Below, one piece after another: positions 44,987 to 53,430 of a stretch of 64,000 bases of DNA. Both the position numbers and the translations under genes were made by a program. Under the pieces are notes generated by a model. That model was not told where the DNA came from and made no database searches. It saw only the letters and a program-made list of their open reading frames with translations. The stretch lies in NCBI RefSeq assembly GCF_001050135.1, contig NZ_CP012040.1:5101001-5165000 (forward strand), given 5' to 3'. Numbering within the stretch: position 1 is the first letter of the stretch; each line of letters begins with the position of its first letter. Source of the stretch: Cyclobacterium amurskyense (lineage in GTDB: Bacteria > Bacteroidota > Bacteroidia > Cytophagales > Cyclobacteriaceae).

Positions 44987-46885
44987 ATGATTATAATTGT
45001 TTATGGGGTTACGGGTTGCGGAAAAAGTACTATTGGTCAATTATTGGCAAATAAAATGGGAGTACCATTTTTAGATGCAGATGATTTCCATCCCAAAGCC
45101 AATAAAACCAAAATGAATGCGGGTACGCCATTAGAAGACGAAGACAGGATACCATGGCTAAACAATGTCGCGGAAAAGCTAAAACTTTGTTCTCAGGAGA
45201 AAGGGGCTGTTTTGGCCTGTTCTGCCTTGAATGAAAAATACCGAACCATTCTAAAAGTGGTACCAAATATACATTGGGTACTTTTGGAAGGAAGTAAATC
45301 GCTCGTTGAGAAAAGATTAGGGGCTAGGGTTGGACATTTTATGAACCCTGCCTTATTGGATTCTCAAATGGCTGCATTGGAGGTGCCTGAATATGGGAGA
45401 AAGGTAGCTATTGATAATGCTCCCGAACTTATTGTAAAAAACATAATGAAAGATATCAAAACAATGGAAAATTTGGCTGATTTTGGTGTGATTGGAATGG
45501 GTGTAATGGGGAAAAGTCTGGCCTTAAACCTAGCCGACAAGGGCGTAAACCTATCTATTTACAATAGGTATGTGGAAGGTAAAGAAGAGCGTGTTGCTGA
45601 GAAAGTCCTTGAAGAAAACCCTGACTACGATAATATTCAGGCCTTTGAAGAAATCAAACCTTTTATCTCTTCACTTTCCTCACCGAAATCAATATTGTTA
45701 ATGATACCAGCAGGCACTGCGGTAGATTGGCAGATCAATGAACTGATTCCCTTATTGAACCCTGGTGATATTCTGGTAGATGGAGGGAATTCATTTTATA
45801 AAGACACAATCAGAAGAGCCGAATTATTAAAGGAAAAAGGTATTCTATTTGTAGGTACTGGTGTATCAGGTGGTGAAGAAGGGGCAAGAAGAGGTCCTTC
45901 AATTATGCCAGGTGGAGACAAAGACGGCTTCACTAAAATTGCACCTTATTTGGAGAAAATTGCTGCCAAAGACTATCAAGGCAAACCATGTGTAACTTAC
46001 ACCGGCCCAGGAGGAGCAGGGCATTTTGTAAAAATGGTGCACAATAGTATAGAATACGGAGAAATGCAGGCCATTTCGGAAGTGTTTTACCTGATGCGTA
46101 ATTATTTGGAGCTTTCTCCTCTTCAAATTGCGGATATTTTTGAGAAATGGATGGACAGCGACCTTGCCAGTTATTTGTTGGAAATTACCATTGACATCCT
46201 AAGGAAATACGAAGATGGAGAACCTTTAATAGACAAAATCCTAGACCAGGCGGCACAAAAAGGAACTGGTGGATGGTCAGTAAATACTGCTCTGGAATAT
46301 GGAGTACCTTATGGAGTGCTTTCTGAAGCGGTTATGGCCAGGAATCTTTCTGCCAGAAAAGGACTTCGAATGATTTCTTCAGGCTTGTATAACTTAGAAA
46401 GATTTACTGGAATTGAAGATTTAGAGAATTTTCTAGACAAACTACAAGCGGCTTACCAGGCAACCAGAATTATAAATCATGAAGTTGGATTTTCATTGAT
46501 GTTGGAAGTTTCAGAAAAGAACAATTGGGCACTTAACTTCTCTGAAATTGCAAGAATTTGGACAAGTGGCTGTATCATCAGGTCTAAACTGATGGAAGAG
46601 TTGGTGGATATATTTAAAGAAAGCAACCATATTTTGCTTAACTATGAAGCGATAACTGCCTTAAAAAGTTACCAAGGTGATTTGTCTTATGTGGTAGGTC
46701 AGGCTTTGCAAAATGGATTTCCAGTGCCAATATTATCCAATGCGATTAACTATTTCCTGGGTGTAACTACAGCCAATTCAGCTGCCAGTTTGATTCAGGC
46801 ACAAAGGGATTATTTTGGTGCCCATACCTATAGGAGAAATGATGGAGACCCAGATAAAGCCCATCATACCCAATGGAAAGATTAA
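44987..46885 (+). CDS. Fused gluconokinase / 6-phosphogluconate dehydrogenase
   Basis: A bifunctional enzyme of 632 residues. Residues 1-158 are a GntK-type kinase with P-loop GVTGCGKST (7-15), DADDFHPKANKTKM and ACSALNEKYR, making 6-phosphogluconate from gluconate. From residue 160 a full-length decarboxylating dehydrogenase follows: NADP site GVIGMGVMGKSLA (167 onward), VDGGNSFYKDT, TGVSGGEEGARRGPS and the catalytic GGAGHFVKMVHNSIEYGEMQ, giving ribulose 5-phosphate. The two steps are consecutive in gluconate use and the oxidative pentose phosphate pathway. ATG at 44987 puts the P-loop near the N-terminus; a TTG 30 bp upstream is unlikely. A single unbroken frame shows the fusion. Confidence 0.95.
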   Translation: MIIIVYGVTGCGKSTIGQLLANKMGVPFLDADDFHPKANKTKMNAGTPLEDEDRIPWLNNVAEKLKLCSQEKGAVLACSALNEKYRTILKVVPNIHWVLLEGSKSLVEKRLGARVGHFMNPALLDSQMAALEVPEYGRKVAIDNAPELIVKNIMKDIKTMENLADFGVIGMGVMGKSLALNLADKGVNLSIYNRYVEGKEERVAEKVLEENPDYDNIQAFEEIKPFISSLSSPKSILLMIPAGTAVDWQINELIPLLNPGDILVDGGNSFYKDTIRRAELLKEKGILFVGTGVSGGEEGARRGPSIMPGGDKDGFTKIAPYLEKIAAKDYQGKPCVTYTGPGGAGHFVKMVHNSIEYGEMQAISEVFYLMRNYLELSPLQIADIFEKWMDSDLASYLLEITIDILRKYEDGEPLIDKILDQAAQKGTGGWSVNTALEYGVPYGVLSEAVMARNLSARKGLRMISSGLYNLERFTGIEDLENFLDKLQAAYQATRIINHEVGFSLMLEVSEKNNWALNFSEIARIWTSGCIIRSKLMEELVDIFKESNHILLNYEAITALKSYQGDLSYVVGQALQNGFPVPILSNAINYFLGVTTANSAASLIQAQRDYFGAHTYRRNDGDPDKAHHTQWKD

Positions 46886-46938
46886 TTGGATTAGTTGGCA
46901 TTTGGAATAAGTAATGTTTTTAAGCAAATTTGAGAGAA

Positions 46939-46981
46939 TTTGGTAGTATTGTTGGCTTTTTTCTTAAGCAATACCACCAAA
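46939..46981. terminator. Inverted repeat between convergent genes
   Basis: TTTGGTAGTATTG (46939-46951) pairs with CAATACCACCAAA (46969-46981), with one wobble position, around a T-rich loop. It lies between the gluconokinase/dehydrogenase stop and the end of the convergent small membrane protein gene. Confidence 0.5.
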
Positions 46982-47035
46982 TACAGTCCTCAATTTATTA
47001 CCTAACTTTGCTTAGTACAGAATTTGGGATTGGGG

Positions 47036-47347
47036 TTAGAACAAAAGGAAGAGCCCTATTGCCGATAAACTTGCGATAATAAGACAAAATATCCTTCTTT
47101 TTAAAATTACCGCCACAAAACAGCAAACCGTAAATGCAAAATATCCCAAGCCACTTTTCCTCGTAGCCGCCAGGAAATTATCTGTACTTTCACCACTGAT
47201 GTTGTAGTAGGGATATAAAAAGTTTTCAGTGGCGACATTTCTCCATTCATTCCAATAAAACACACTGACTATAAGAAAGATAGATCCAAAGGCCAAAAGC
47301 AATGGTATAAGGTAATGTTCGGTTAGCTTATCTATTTGATTACTCAT
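47036..47347 (-). CDS. Small membrane protein, downstream partner of the PepSY protein
   Basis: A 103-residue protein of unknown function with hydrophobic segments at about residues 12-30 (LIPLLLAFGSIFLIVSVFYW), 65-80 (YFAFTVCCFVAVIL) and 85-103. The ATG at 47347 overlaps the TGA of the PepSY gene as ATGA, so the two are translationally coupled. The frame is open further upstream, but that part overlaps the PepSY coding region and is not expected to be translated. It probably serves in the same iron-related membrane complex. Confidence 0.75.
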   Translation of the reverse strand: MSNQIDKLTEHYLIPLLLAFGSIFLIVSVFYWNEWRNVATENFLYPYYNISGESTDNFLAATRKSGLGYFAFTVCCFVAVILKRRIFCLIIASLSAIGLFLLF

Positions 47348-48657
47348 GCAGGTTGATTTTTTATTGTTTCCTTCCTGGAAACTGAGATTAGCTTTTTGAT
47401 TATGATGAAGATAATAAAACCATAGAAGGCCAAACCTACAAGTATAGATGGAATACCTAAACCTATTTGAGTACTCATAATCCCAATGAGAATAATGGTT
47501 CCAAATATACCTAAGGTCCATTTTATCAGTAGTGGTTTTATAGGAATGACTTCGCCCATTTGAGATTTTGATTTTCTGGTTCGTTCCAAATAAATAATGA
47601 ATCCGCTAAGGGAGAGAAAGCCGGAACTTAAAGCCAAAAGACAATAGAGAAACTTTAAAGGTAAACCTGCGAAATCGCCAAAATGAAAGGATTCCTGAAC
47701 GAAATATAGTTTTGAACCAAAATCCTGATCATCAATATTGTACTTGAAAAGAAGACTGTGGTCCTGTTTATCAAATACAAGCTTGTTAGATCGCCTTTCA
47801 TAAGCCTGACCTGGAACGTTGCCTAGAACCTGAACAATCCCTTCTCCATTCGTTGTGGGACGGATAAACCAAGGGATCATGTTTGGAAATGCTATTCTGG
47901 AATTCTCATAGATCGCATCAAAGTCCAATTGGTAGTTGAGGTCATCCTCGGCATCTAAAACTTTTTCAGAACGGGTAAAGCTATTTGGTTGCTCAATATT
48001 TAGTCCCAACATCAAATAGGCCTGAAGGCCTAACCAGGCACCAGTGATGCCTATCATCAAGTTAAAGGCAAGTGAACTAATGCCCACCAATTTATGAATA
48101 TCTGCCTGTGTGATTCTAAGTTTGCTTTTCCTAATCTTGCCAAAGGGTTGTTTTTTCATAAACTTCCCATATATCAAAAGACCGGTGATGGTAGACAAAA
48201 ATAGGGCTATCCCAGCTAGACCTACGATTTGCCTACCGTAATAGGCTTCATAAAACCGTACATGTATATTCCTTAAAAAGTAGCTGAACGATTTAAAGTA
48301 ATTGCGTTCTCCTAGAATTTCTCCCGTGTGGGGATTCACAAAAATCTCCCAAATCATTGGGTTTAGGCTGCTTTTTTCCTTTGGCATCATCCGAATAATC
48401 CAGGTGTCTAAATTGCCCTTTGGCATCTCCACTTCAAAAAGGTATTTGTCGGGATGAGAAGGCAATACTTTATTCACCGCCGCTGTTAGAGAAGCCTTTT
48501 CAGTACTGTCTGCTGCCTTGGTGAGTTCGGGGTTAAGCAAGCGGTCAATTTCTGGTCGGAACAAAGCAGCCGCACCTGTTATACTTAGAAATACGATTAT
48601 TATTCCTGTATAAAGGCCCAGCCAATTGTGAATTTTCCAGATAAAATTTTTATTCAT
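47344..48657 (-). CDS. PepSY-associated TM protein, ferric-reductase-like
   Basis: 437 residues with the family start IHNWLGLYTGIIIVFLSITGAAALFRPEIDRLL, a PepSY-type periplasmic segment (NPHTGEILGERNYF), and further membrane helices at about residues 145-165, 195-215, 340-365 and 385-425. Conserved His residues near the helices (HNW, HVRFYEAYYGRQIVG, HKLVG, ESFHFGDFAGLP) suggest haem or metal binding. Members near siderophore receptors are thought to reduce ferric-siderophore iron. It lies 56 bp downstream of the TonB receptor, with a strong hairpin between that would limit its expression. Confidence 0.88.
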   Translation of the reverse strand: MNKNFIWKIHNWLGLYTGIIIVFLSITGAAALFRPEIDRLLNPELTKAADSTEKASLTAAVNKVLPSHPDKYLFEVEMPKGNLDTWIIRMMPKEKSSLNPMIWEIFVNPHTGEILGERNYFKSFSYFLRNIHVRFYEAYYGRQIVGLAGIALFLSTITGLLIYGKFMKKQPFGKIRKSKLRITQADIHKLVGISSLAFNLMIGITGAWLGLQAYLMLGLNIEQPNSFTRSEKVLDAEDDLNYQLDFDAIYENSRIAFPNMIPWFIRPTTNGEGIVQVLGNVPGQAYERRSNKLVFDKQDHSLLFKYNIDDQDFGSKLYFVQESFHFGDFAGLPLKFLYCLLALSSGFLSLSGFIIYLERTRKSKSQMGEVIPIKPLLIKWTLGIFGTIILIGIMSTQIGLGIPSILVGLAFYGFIIFIIIKKLISVSRKETIKNQPA

Positions 48658-48671
48658 TTTTAGAATATAAA

Positions 48672-48701
48672 AACCTTTCCTGAAATGTTTCAGGAAAGGT
48701 T
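48672..48701 (-). terminator. Perfect hairpin between TonB receptor and PepSY gene
   Basis: AACCTTTCCTGAAA (48672-48685) and TTTCAGGAAAGGTT (48688-48701) pair exactly with a 2-base loop. On the minus strand the stem is followed by TTTATATTCTA. It lies just after the receptor stop and before the PepSY start, so it is a terminator or partial attenuator within the operon. Confidence 0.75.
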
Positions 48702-48712
48702 ACCTTGTTCAA

Positions 48713-51172
48713 TTAAAAGATATAGGAAATCGTTGTCATTGCATTTCTCGGGGCTCCAGGGAATGCTCTCAGGTAATCATATCCGCCTACCCAATGGGTT
48801 TTATCGAATAGATTATTGACATTCATTTGAATCTGGAACCTATTCATCTTGTAATACACAGCGGCATCAAACAACTCATATCCTGGAAATATTGGTGGGT
48901 TATCTGTAGCTCCCAAAGAACCAAATCGCTCGGAAACAAAATTGGCACCAAAACCAAAGCCAAGTCCTTTGAATTGCCCTTCTTTGATCAGGTATTTGGT
49001 CCAGATGTTTCCTGTATTTCTTGGTGCATTGGGCTTTTGTTTGCCGATCAGGTTTTCATCTTCATTTTGTGTAATTACGGCATCATTAAAAGCATAGCTA
49101 GCAGTCAAACTCCAATTTGGTGTAATATTACCTGCCAAGTCTATTTCAAAACCTTTAGAAACTTCTTCACCGTTCTGAATAAGTAAATCAGGCTGTCCGG
49201 GCTCATTTGCATTGAATAGGGAACCCCATTCAGTTAGGTGGTAAAAGGCCAAACTTCCACTAAATTTACCGTCAAACCAGTCTGATTTGGCTCCTATTTC
49301 ATTCAGTTCACTGGTCAAAGGATCAAAAGGACCACCCGCATTAGGATCATTGATCACTGTGGCTGTCTGAGGTTGGTAACCTTGCACATAAGTACCATAC
49401 ACATTTAAATGAGGATTAATGGTGTAAACCAATCCCACCCTTGGTATCAACGCATTTTGGGTAACATTGTCCTCAGTGCCTACTTTATAATCCAATACAT
49501 CCCGGTAGTACTCCTGCCTTAGGCCTAGTAAAATTTTGAAATCACCAATGGTAGCTTGCTCTTGAATATAAAAGCCATGTGAATTTAATTTTGAGGGCGC
49601 AAAATTACTGGTAGTGTAAATATACTTACTCATGTCCCTCATTTGATTGGCAAAAGGGTCGGTAAGGTCAAAATGAGCTACAATTGGAACTGGATTTCCT
49701 TGTCCATCTAACAAATAAGCTTCTTTGTTCTCAGGATTGTATGAATTGATTGAGCTTTGTCCATCAGCACTGTAATAACCTCTTGCTGCTAATTGAGAAC
49801 CTCCTGGTAACAAAACCTGCTGAAAGTAATCATATCCTACCAACAGTTGGTGTTCAATTATAGAAGTTTCGAAATCAAAATTAAAATAGTTGCTGAAGTT
49901 ATTATTGCTCCAATTTCTTTTTCTAATGCCTACCCGCATGCCCACTTTTTCAGGGTCAATACTTCCATCTCCCAAAACAGCAAAAACATTATTGGAACGG
50001 TGTTCCAGAAGGTCTTCTGCATAGTTGGATCGCATATATACCGAATTAAAGCTAATATTTTGAGTAAATTGGTGATTCAAGGAGATGGTGGCATTTACAC
50101 TTTCTTCTTTGAGGTAATCATCCACCGCATTTAAAGCTTTGGTAATTGGAACAGAAAAAAGATCTCCATTGCCAAATACAGCCTGCCCTCGGTCCAATCT
50201 TCCATCAGATTGTTGGTACACAATGTCCAGGTTTAACCTCGTTTTATCAGAAGGCAAGAATGAAAAGGAGGGAGCTACAACCAAATTCTTGTCATACTGC
50301 AAATCCCTGAAACTTCCGGAATTTTCGTATCCCAGATTGAGTCGATAAAGCAAAGTTTCATCTTCAGTCATGGGACCAGTAAAATCGCCTACTACACGGA
50401 AAGTATTGAAACTACCTAGTGTTGAACTAACCGATTGTCTTGATTCTTTTAGAGGTTTTTTTGTTACCCTATTGATGGTACCACCTGCAGAGGCATTGCC
50501 AAAAAGCGCGGAGGCAGGGCCTTTTATCACTTCCACGCGTTCTATATGAGGAATAAGTTGTTGTTTCCAAAAACTTGTCATGGCTCGCATGCCATTGACC
50601 AGGTTGCCAGATGTTTTTTGACCTTGAATTCTGTGACCGCGAATTGTGATGTCATTGTAGAAAGTGAATTGATTCACCCCACTTATATTTTTGACCACAT
50701 CATTCACCCTGAAAGCACCCTGATCTAATGCCAGTTCTTTGGTAACATAGCCTATAGATTGTGGTACATCTTTCAACGCTGTTGCTGATTTTGTACCAAT
50801 AAAAGAGGAATTATTTCTATATGAAGTCTCTGATCGGCCAAGAATTTCAACCGTCTGTAACGTTACTTCACTTTCTTTTAAATTCACTTCCAAATGGATA
50901 ATTTGTCCGGGTTTTAAGGCCAGGTCCTTTACTTGTTTAATATAGCCAAGTGAACTAAATGACAATTTAAGGGGACCTGATGGAACTGCTTTAATAATGA
51001 AATCACCATTAAAATCTGTGATTGTGCCCAATTGTGAGTCCACAACCATTACATTAATAAATTCAAGTGGTTTTCCTTTTGTATCTTTCACAGAGCCTGT
51101 TATTTCTCCTGTCTGTGCCAATAAAGGTAGGCTTGTAAACCATAGTAAAACGAAAGGTAAAATATATTTCAT
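48713..51172 (-). CDS. TonB-dependent siderophore receptor
   Basis: 819 residues with a leader (MKYILPFVLLWFTSLPLLAQ) and a carboxypeptidase-regulatory-like domain (GEITGSVKDTKGKPLEFINVMVV, residues about 22-105). The plug follows (KDVPQSIGYVTKELALDQGAFRVNDVVKNISGVNQF and VEVIKGPASALFGNASAGGTINRVTKKP), then a barrel ending TISYIF. The plug sequence DVPQSIxxV and the overall length match FhuA/FhuE-type receptors for ferric hydroxamates or similar. Downstream are PepSY and small membrane genes; a possible iron-regulator box lies about 85 bp upstream of the start. Confidence 0.95.
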   Translation of the reverse strand: MKYILPFVLLWFTSLPLLAQTGEITGSVKDTKGKPLEFINVMVVDSQLGTITDFNGDFIIKAVPSGPLKLSFSSLGYIKQVKDLALKPGQIIHLEVNLKESEVTLQTVEILGRSETSYRNNSSFIGTKSATALKDVPQSIGYVTKELALDQGAFRVNDVVKNISGVNQFTFYNDITIRGHRIQGQKTSGNLVNGMRAMTSFWKQQLIPHIERVEVIKGPASALFGNASAGGTINRVTKKPLKESRQSVSSTLGSFNTFRVVGDFTGPMTEDETLLYRLNLGYENSGSFRDLQYDKNLVVAPSFSFLPSDKTRLNLDIVYQQSDGRLDRGQAVFGNGDLFSVPITKALNAVDDYLKEESVNATISLNHQFTQNISFNSVYMRSNYAEDLLEHRSNNVFAVLGDGSIDPEKVGMRVGIRKRNWSNNNFSNYFNFDFETSIIEHQLLVGYDYFQQVLLPGGSQLAARGYYSADGQSSINSYNPENKEAYLLDGQGNPVPIVAHFDLTDPFANQMRDMSKYIYTTSNFAPSKLNSHGFYIQEQATIGDFKILLGLRQEYYRDVLDYKVGTEDNVTQNALIPRVGLVYTINPHLNVYGTYVQGYQPQTATVINDPNAGGPFDPLTSELNEIGAKSDWFDGKFSGSLAFYHLTEWGSLFNANEPGQPDLLIQNGEEVSKGFEIDLAGNITPNWSLTASYAFNDAVITQNEDENLIGKQKPNAPRNTGNIWTKYLIKEGQFKGLGFGFGANFVSERFGSLGATDNPPIFPGYELFDAAVYYKMNRFQIQMNVNNLFDKTHWVGGYDYLRAFPGAPRNAMTTISYIF

Positions 51173-51252
51173 TGCTTATTATTTAGAATTGTTCTTAACA
51201 GTGGCAAAAATAGAAGCAAAAATTTAAGATGCCAAGAATTTATTAATATTAT

Positions 51253-51267
51253 TTAGAATAAATCTAA
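51253..51267. promoter_or_regulatory. Possible iron-regulator (DtxR/IdeR-like) box
   Basis: TTAGA-ATAAA-TCTAA is an exact 5+5+5 inverted repeat, 81-95 bases upstream of the siderophore receptor start. The TTAG...CTAA half sites resemble the known DtxR-family consensus. Recognition by a particular regulator is inferred. Confidence 0.35.
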
Positions 51268-51421
51268 TTAATAATAAAAATTTCTTATTTATGGGATGTA
51301 CAGATTAAAATGCAATTTGTTACAGGGAAAAAATCAGAAATCAATTAGTATTGATTTCATATTAAGGACCTCATGATGCTTGGGCTTACACCATGAATGG
51401 GCTAAAAAAATATTCTAAATT

Positions 51422-51445
51422 TTGGTTCATTAAATTATGAACCAA
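51422..51445. promoter_or_regulatory. Palindromic operator 1, upstream of the GbsR/MarR-type regulator
   Basis: TTGGTTCAT, six bases, ATGAACCAA: perfect 9-base arms. It ends about 50 bp before the regulator ATG and 12 bp before a TATCTTTG -7 box. A second, imperfect copy precedes the efflux operon, so the regulator probably represses both. Confidence 0.7.
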
Positions 51446-51457
51446 CAAAACCTTTTG

Positions 51458-51465
51458 TATCTTTG
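51458..51465 (+). promoter_or_regulatory. Possible -7 element of the regulator promoter
   Basis: TATCTTTG matches the Bacteroidota TAnnTTTG -7 box, 33 bases before the ATG. The palindromic operator lies just upstream, where the -33 region would be. Confidence 0.45.
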
Positions 51466-51497
51466 TGGCGTTAATAGACTCAAATAACGAATACAAT

Positions 51498-51959
51498 ATG
51501 ACACTGACCACAGATCAACAACAGATTATAGAAAAAATTGGGGTTTTTTTCGAGAAGAAAGGAAATCAACCAATTCTTGGTAGAATCATAGGCTTATTGA
51601 TGGTTATTGAGGAAGCTGAAGCCACATTTGAGGATATTCAGAATGCCTTATTTGTAAGTAAAAGTGCTGTTAGTCAAGCTTTAACACTTCTACAAAGTCA
51701 AAATAAAGTGGAATACATCACTAAACCTGGTGAAAGAAAAAGGTATTTCAGATTGAAAATCCGCAATTGGAAAGTGGATATTCAAGAAGACATGAAGGGA
51801 GTATTTAAGTTTAATAATATAGTAGAAGAGATCATTTCTACGAGATCTGATTCTAATATGGAATTTAATTCTTATTTAATTGAAGTTTCCAATTTCATGA
51901 AATTCATGGAAGCTGAATTACCAAAATTGGTAGAAAGGTATAAAAATCAACTGAAATAA
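51498..51959 (+). CDS. GbsR/MarR-type transcriptional regulator
   Basis: 153 residues. The central winged helix-turn-helix (RIIGLLMVIEEAEATFEDIQNALFVSKSAVSQALTLLQSQNKVEYI, residues about 30-75, wing KPGERKRYFRL) is typical of the GbsR/MarR group. The C-terminal helices (MKFMEAELPKLVERYKNQ) would form the dimer interface. The ATG at 51498 is preferred; an in-frame GTG at 51465 lies inside the -7 box. The operon for an RND pump follows 74 bp downstream, and palindromes with the same core sit ahead of both, so it is probably an autoregulated repressor of efflux. The inducer is unknown. Confidence 0.9.
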   Translation: MTLTTDQQQIIEKIGVFFEKKGNQPILGRIIGLLMVIEEAEATFEDIQNALFVSKSAVSQALTLLQSQNKVEYITKPGERKRYFRLKIRNWKVDIQEDMKGVFKFNNIVEEIISTRSDSNMEFNSYLIEVSNFMKFMEAELPKLVERYKNQLK

Positions 51960-51974
51960 TATTTTTTTATCTAT

Positions 51975-51998
51975 TTGGTTCATAAAATACTGAACAAA
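51975..51998. promoter_or_regulatory. Palindromic operator 2, upstream of the efflux operon
   Basis: TTGGTTCAT, six bases, CTGAACAAA: the left arm is identical to operator 1, and the right arm differs at two positions. The spacing is the same. It lies 35 bases ahead of the tolC-like start. Confidence 0.65.
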
Positions 51999-52032
51999 CT
52001 ATTATTTACTGAATATAATATAATTTAATAAA

Positions 52033-53394
52033 ATGAAAAAACAAAACTGGATTCCCCTTATATTAACGCTTTTCTTGGGGGGCGTGGCCAATGCTCAGGA
52101 AGCAAGGGACGATGGATATTCTCTAAAAGAGTGTATAGAGTTAGGATTAAAAAACAATATTGAAATCAAAAAATCAATGTTGGATGAGCAGGAAGCTGGT
52201 TTTCAAAGGAAAGAAATTACAGGTTCCGGGTTGCCCCAACTAGAAGCATATGGCACCTATAATAATTTTATAGATGTCTATCCTCAAGGTATTCCGGGAG
52301 GAGTGCTAAACCCAAATTCAGACCCAAATGGGGTAGATGTTATTTCCTTTGGAGTACCTCAAAGCCTCAAGGGAGGATTTAAAGTTAATCAACTTGTTTT
52401 CAGTCAGTCTTACCTTATAGGATTGAAGGCAGCCAGAACTTCTGAAGAGTTTTATCGATTGATGACTGCCATGACTTCTGAGGACATCATTTATGATATA
52501 GCCCTTAATTATTATAGTGTTATTGCCACTGAACTTCAAAAAATCAACCTCGAGGCGAACCATGATAAGCTCGTTAAATTGGAAGGGATTCTAAAAGCCC
52601 AATATGAAAATGACCTTGCCAGGAAGGTGGATTATAATAGGGTGAAGGTTAACCTAACAAGTTTGGAAACTGAAATGGACAATCTGGAAACCCTGATTGA
52701 ACAAAGAAGCAATTACTTAAAGTTGGTAATGGGTCTCCCTGTAGCATCAGAATTAAAACTGACAGCTTATGATTTTGATCAAAATAGCAATTCATTACAA
52801 GTTTTGACTATGGATCCGGATTTAAGCAACCGGTATGATTTGCAGGTATTGGACAAGCAACAGGAATTGCATGCTCTAAACATCAAAAATATCCAATCCG
52901 GATATTATCCGACGATTGCTACCTTTGCTGATTTGAATTACAATGCCTTTTCAAATTCTTTTGATTTTTTATCCAGTAGTCACCAATGGTATAGGGGCTC
53001 TTTGGTTGGCATACAATTGAACATTCCGATTTTCGATGGATTTCAACGCAAAAACAAAATTGCACAAGCCAAGATTCAAAGTGAAAAATTGAGACATGAC
53101 CAGTATTTAGCAGAACAAAATGCAGAAGCCTCTTATTTAAATGCCGTTAAAAAAATGAAAAATAGCCTGAAAAGTCTGGAAGCTCAACAATCGAATCTGA
53201 TTCTTTCTGAAACAGTATTTGATGAAACCAACCAGCTTTATCGAGAAGGCTTATCTCCTTTAACAGATGTATTGGATTCTGAAACAGCCTTAAGAGAAGC
53301 TAGGGCAGCTTACTTTAGTCAGATAATCAATGTTAAAACTGCAGAAGCAGACCTCTACCAATCAACAGGTCAGATAGAGAAGATTGCCCAATAA
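52033..53394 (+). CDS. TolC family outer-membrane efflux protein
   Basis: 453 residues with a leader (WIPLILTLFLGGVANAQE). Two TolC-type repeats are visible: YSLKECIELGLKNNIEIKKSMLDEQEA near residue 27 and the second-half repeat beginning near LSNRYDLQVLDKQQELHALNIK. Each is followed by long coiled-coil helices (LEANHDKLVKLEGILKAQYENDLARKVDYNRVKVN; YREGLSPLTDVLDSETALREARAAY). It forms the outer-membrane exit duct of the tripartite pump, with the adaptor starting 36 bp downstream and the RND transporter after that. Confidence 0.95.
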   Translation: MKKQNWIPLILTLFLGGVANAQEARDDGYSLKECIELGLKNNIEIKKSMLDEQEAGFQRKEITGSGLPQLEAYGTYNNFIDVYPQGIPGGVLNPNSDPNGVDVISFGVPQSLKGGFKVNQLVFSQSYLIGLKAARTSEEFYRLMTAMTSEDIIYDIALNYYSVIATELQKINLEANHDKLVKLEGILKAQYENDLARKVDYNRVKVNLTSLETEMDNLETLIEQRSNYLKLVMGLPVASELKLTAYDFDQNSNSLQVLTMDPDLSNRYDLQVLDKQQELHALNIKNIQSGYYPTIATFADLNYNAFSNSFDFLSSSHQWYRGSLVGIQLNIPIFDGFQRKNKIAQAKIQSEKLRHDQYLAEQNAEASYLNAVKKMKNSLKSLEAQQSNLILSETVFDETNQLYREGLSPLTDVLDSETALREARAAYFSQIINVKTAEADLYQSTGQIEKIAQ

Positions 53395-53430
53395 ATTAAA
53401 AAGAACTTAAAGATATTGTCACAAATAATT

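Noticed and set aside
47348..47521. Upstream extension of the small membrane protein frame
   Set aside because: It lies wholly inside the PepSY coding region in another frame; the ATGA overlap at 47344-47347 gives a natural coupled start.
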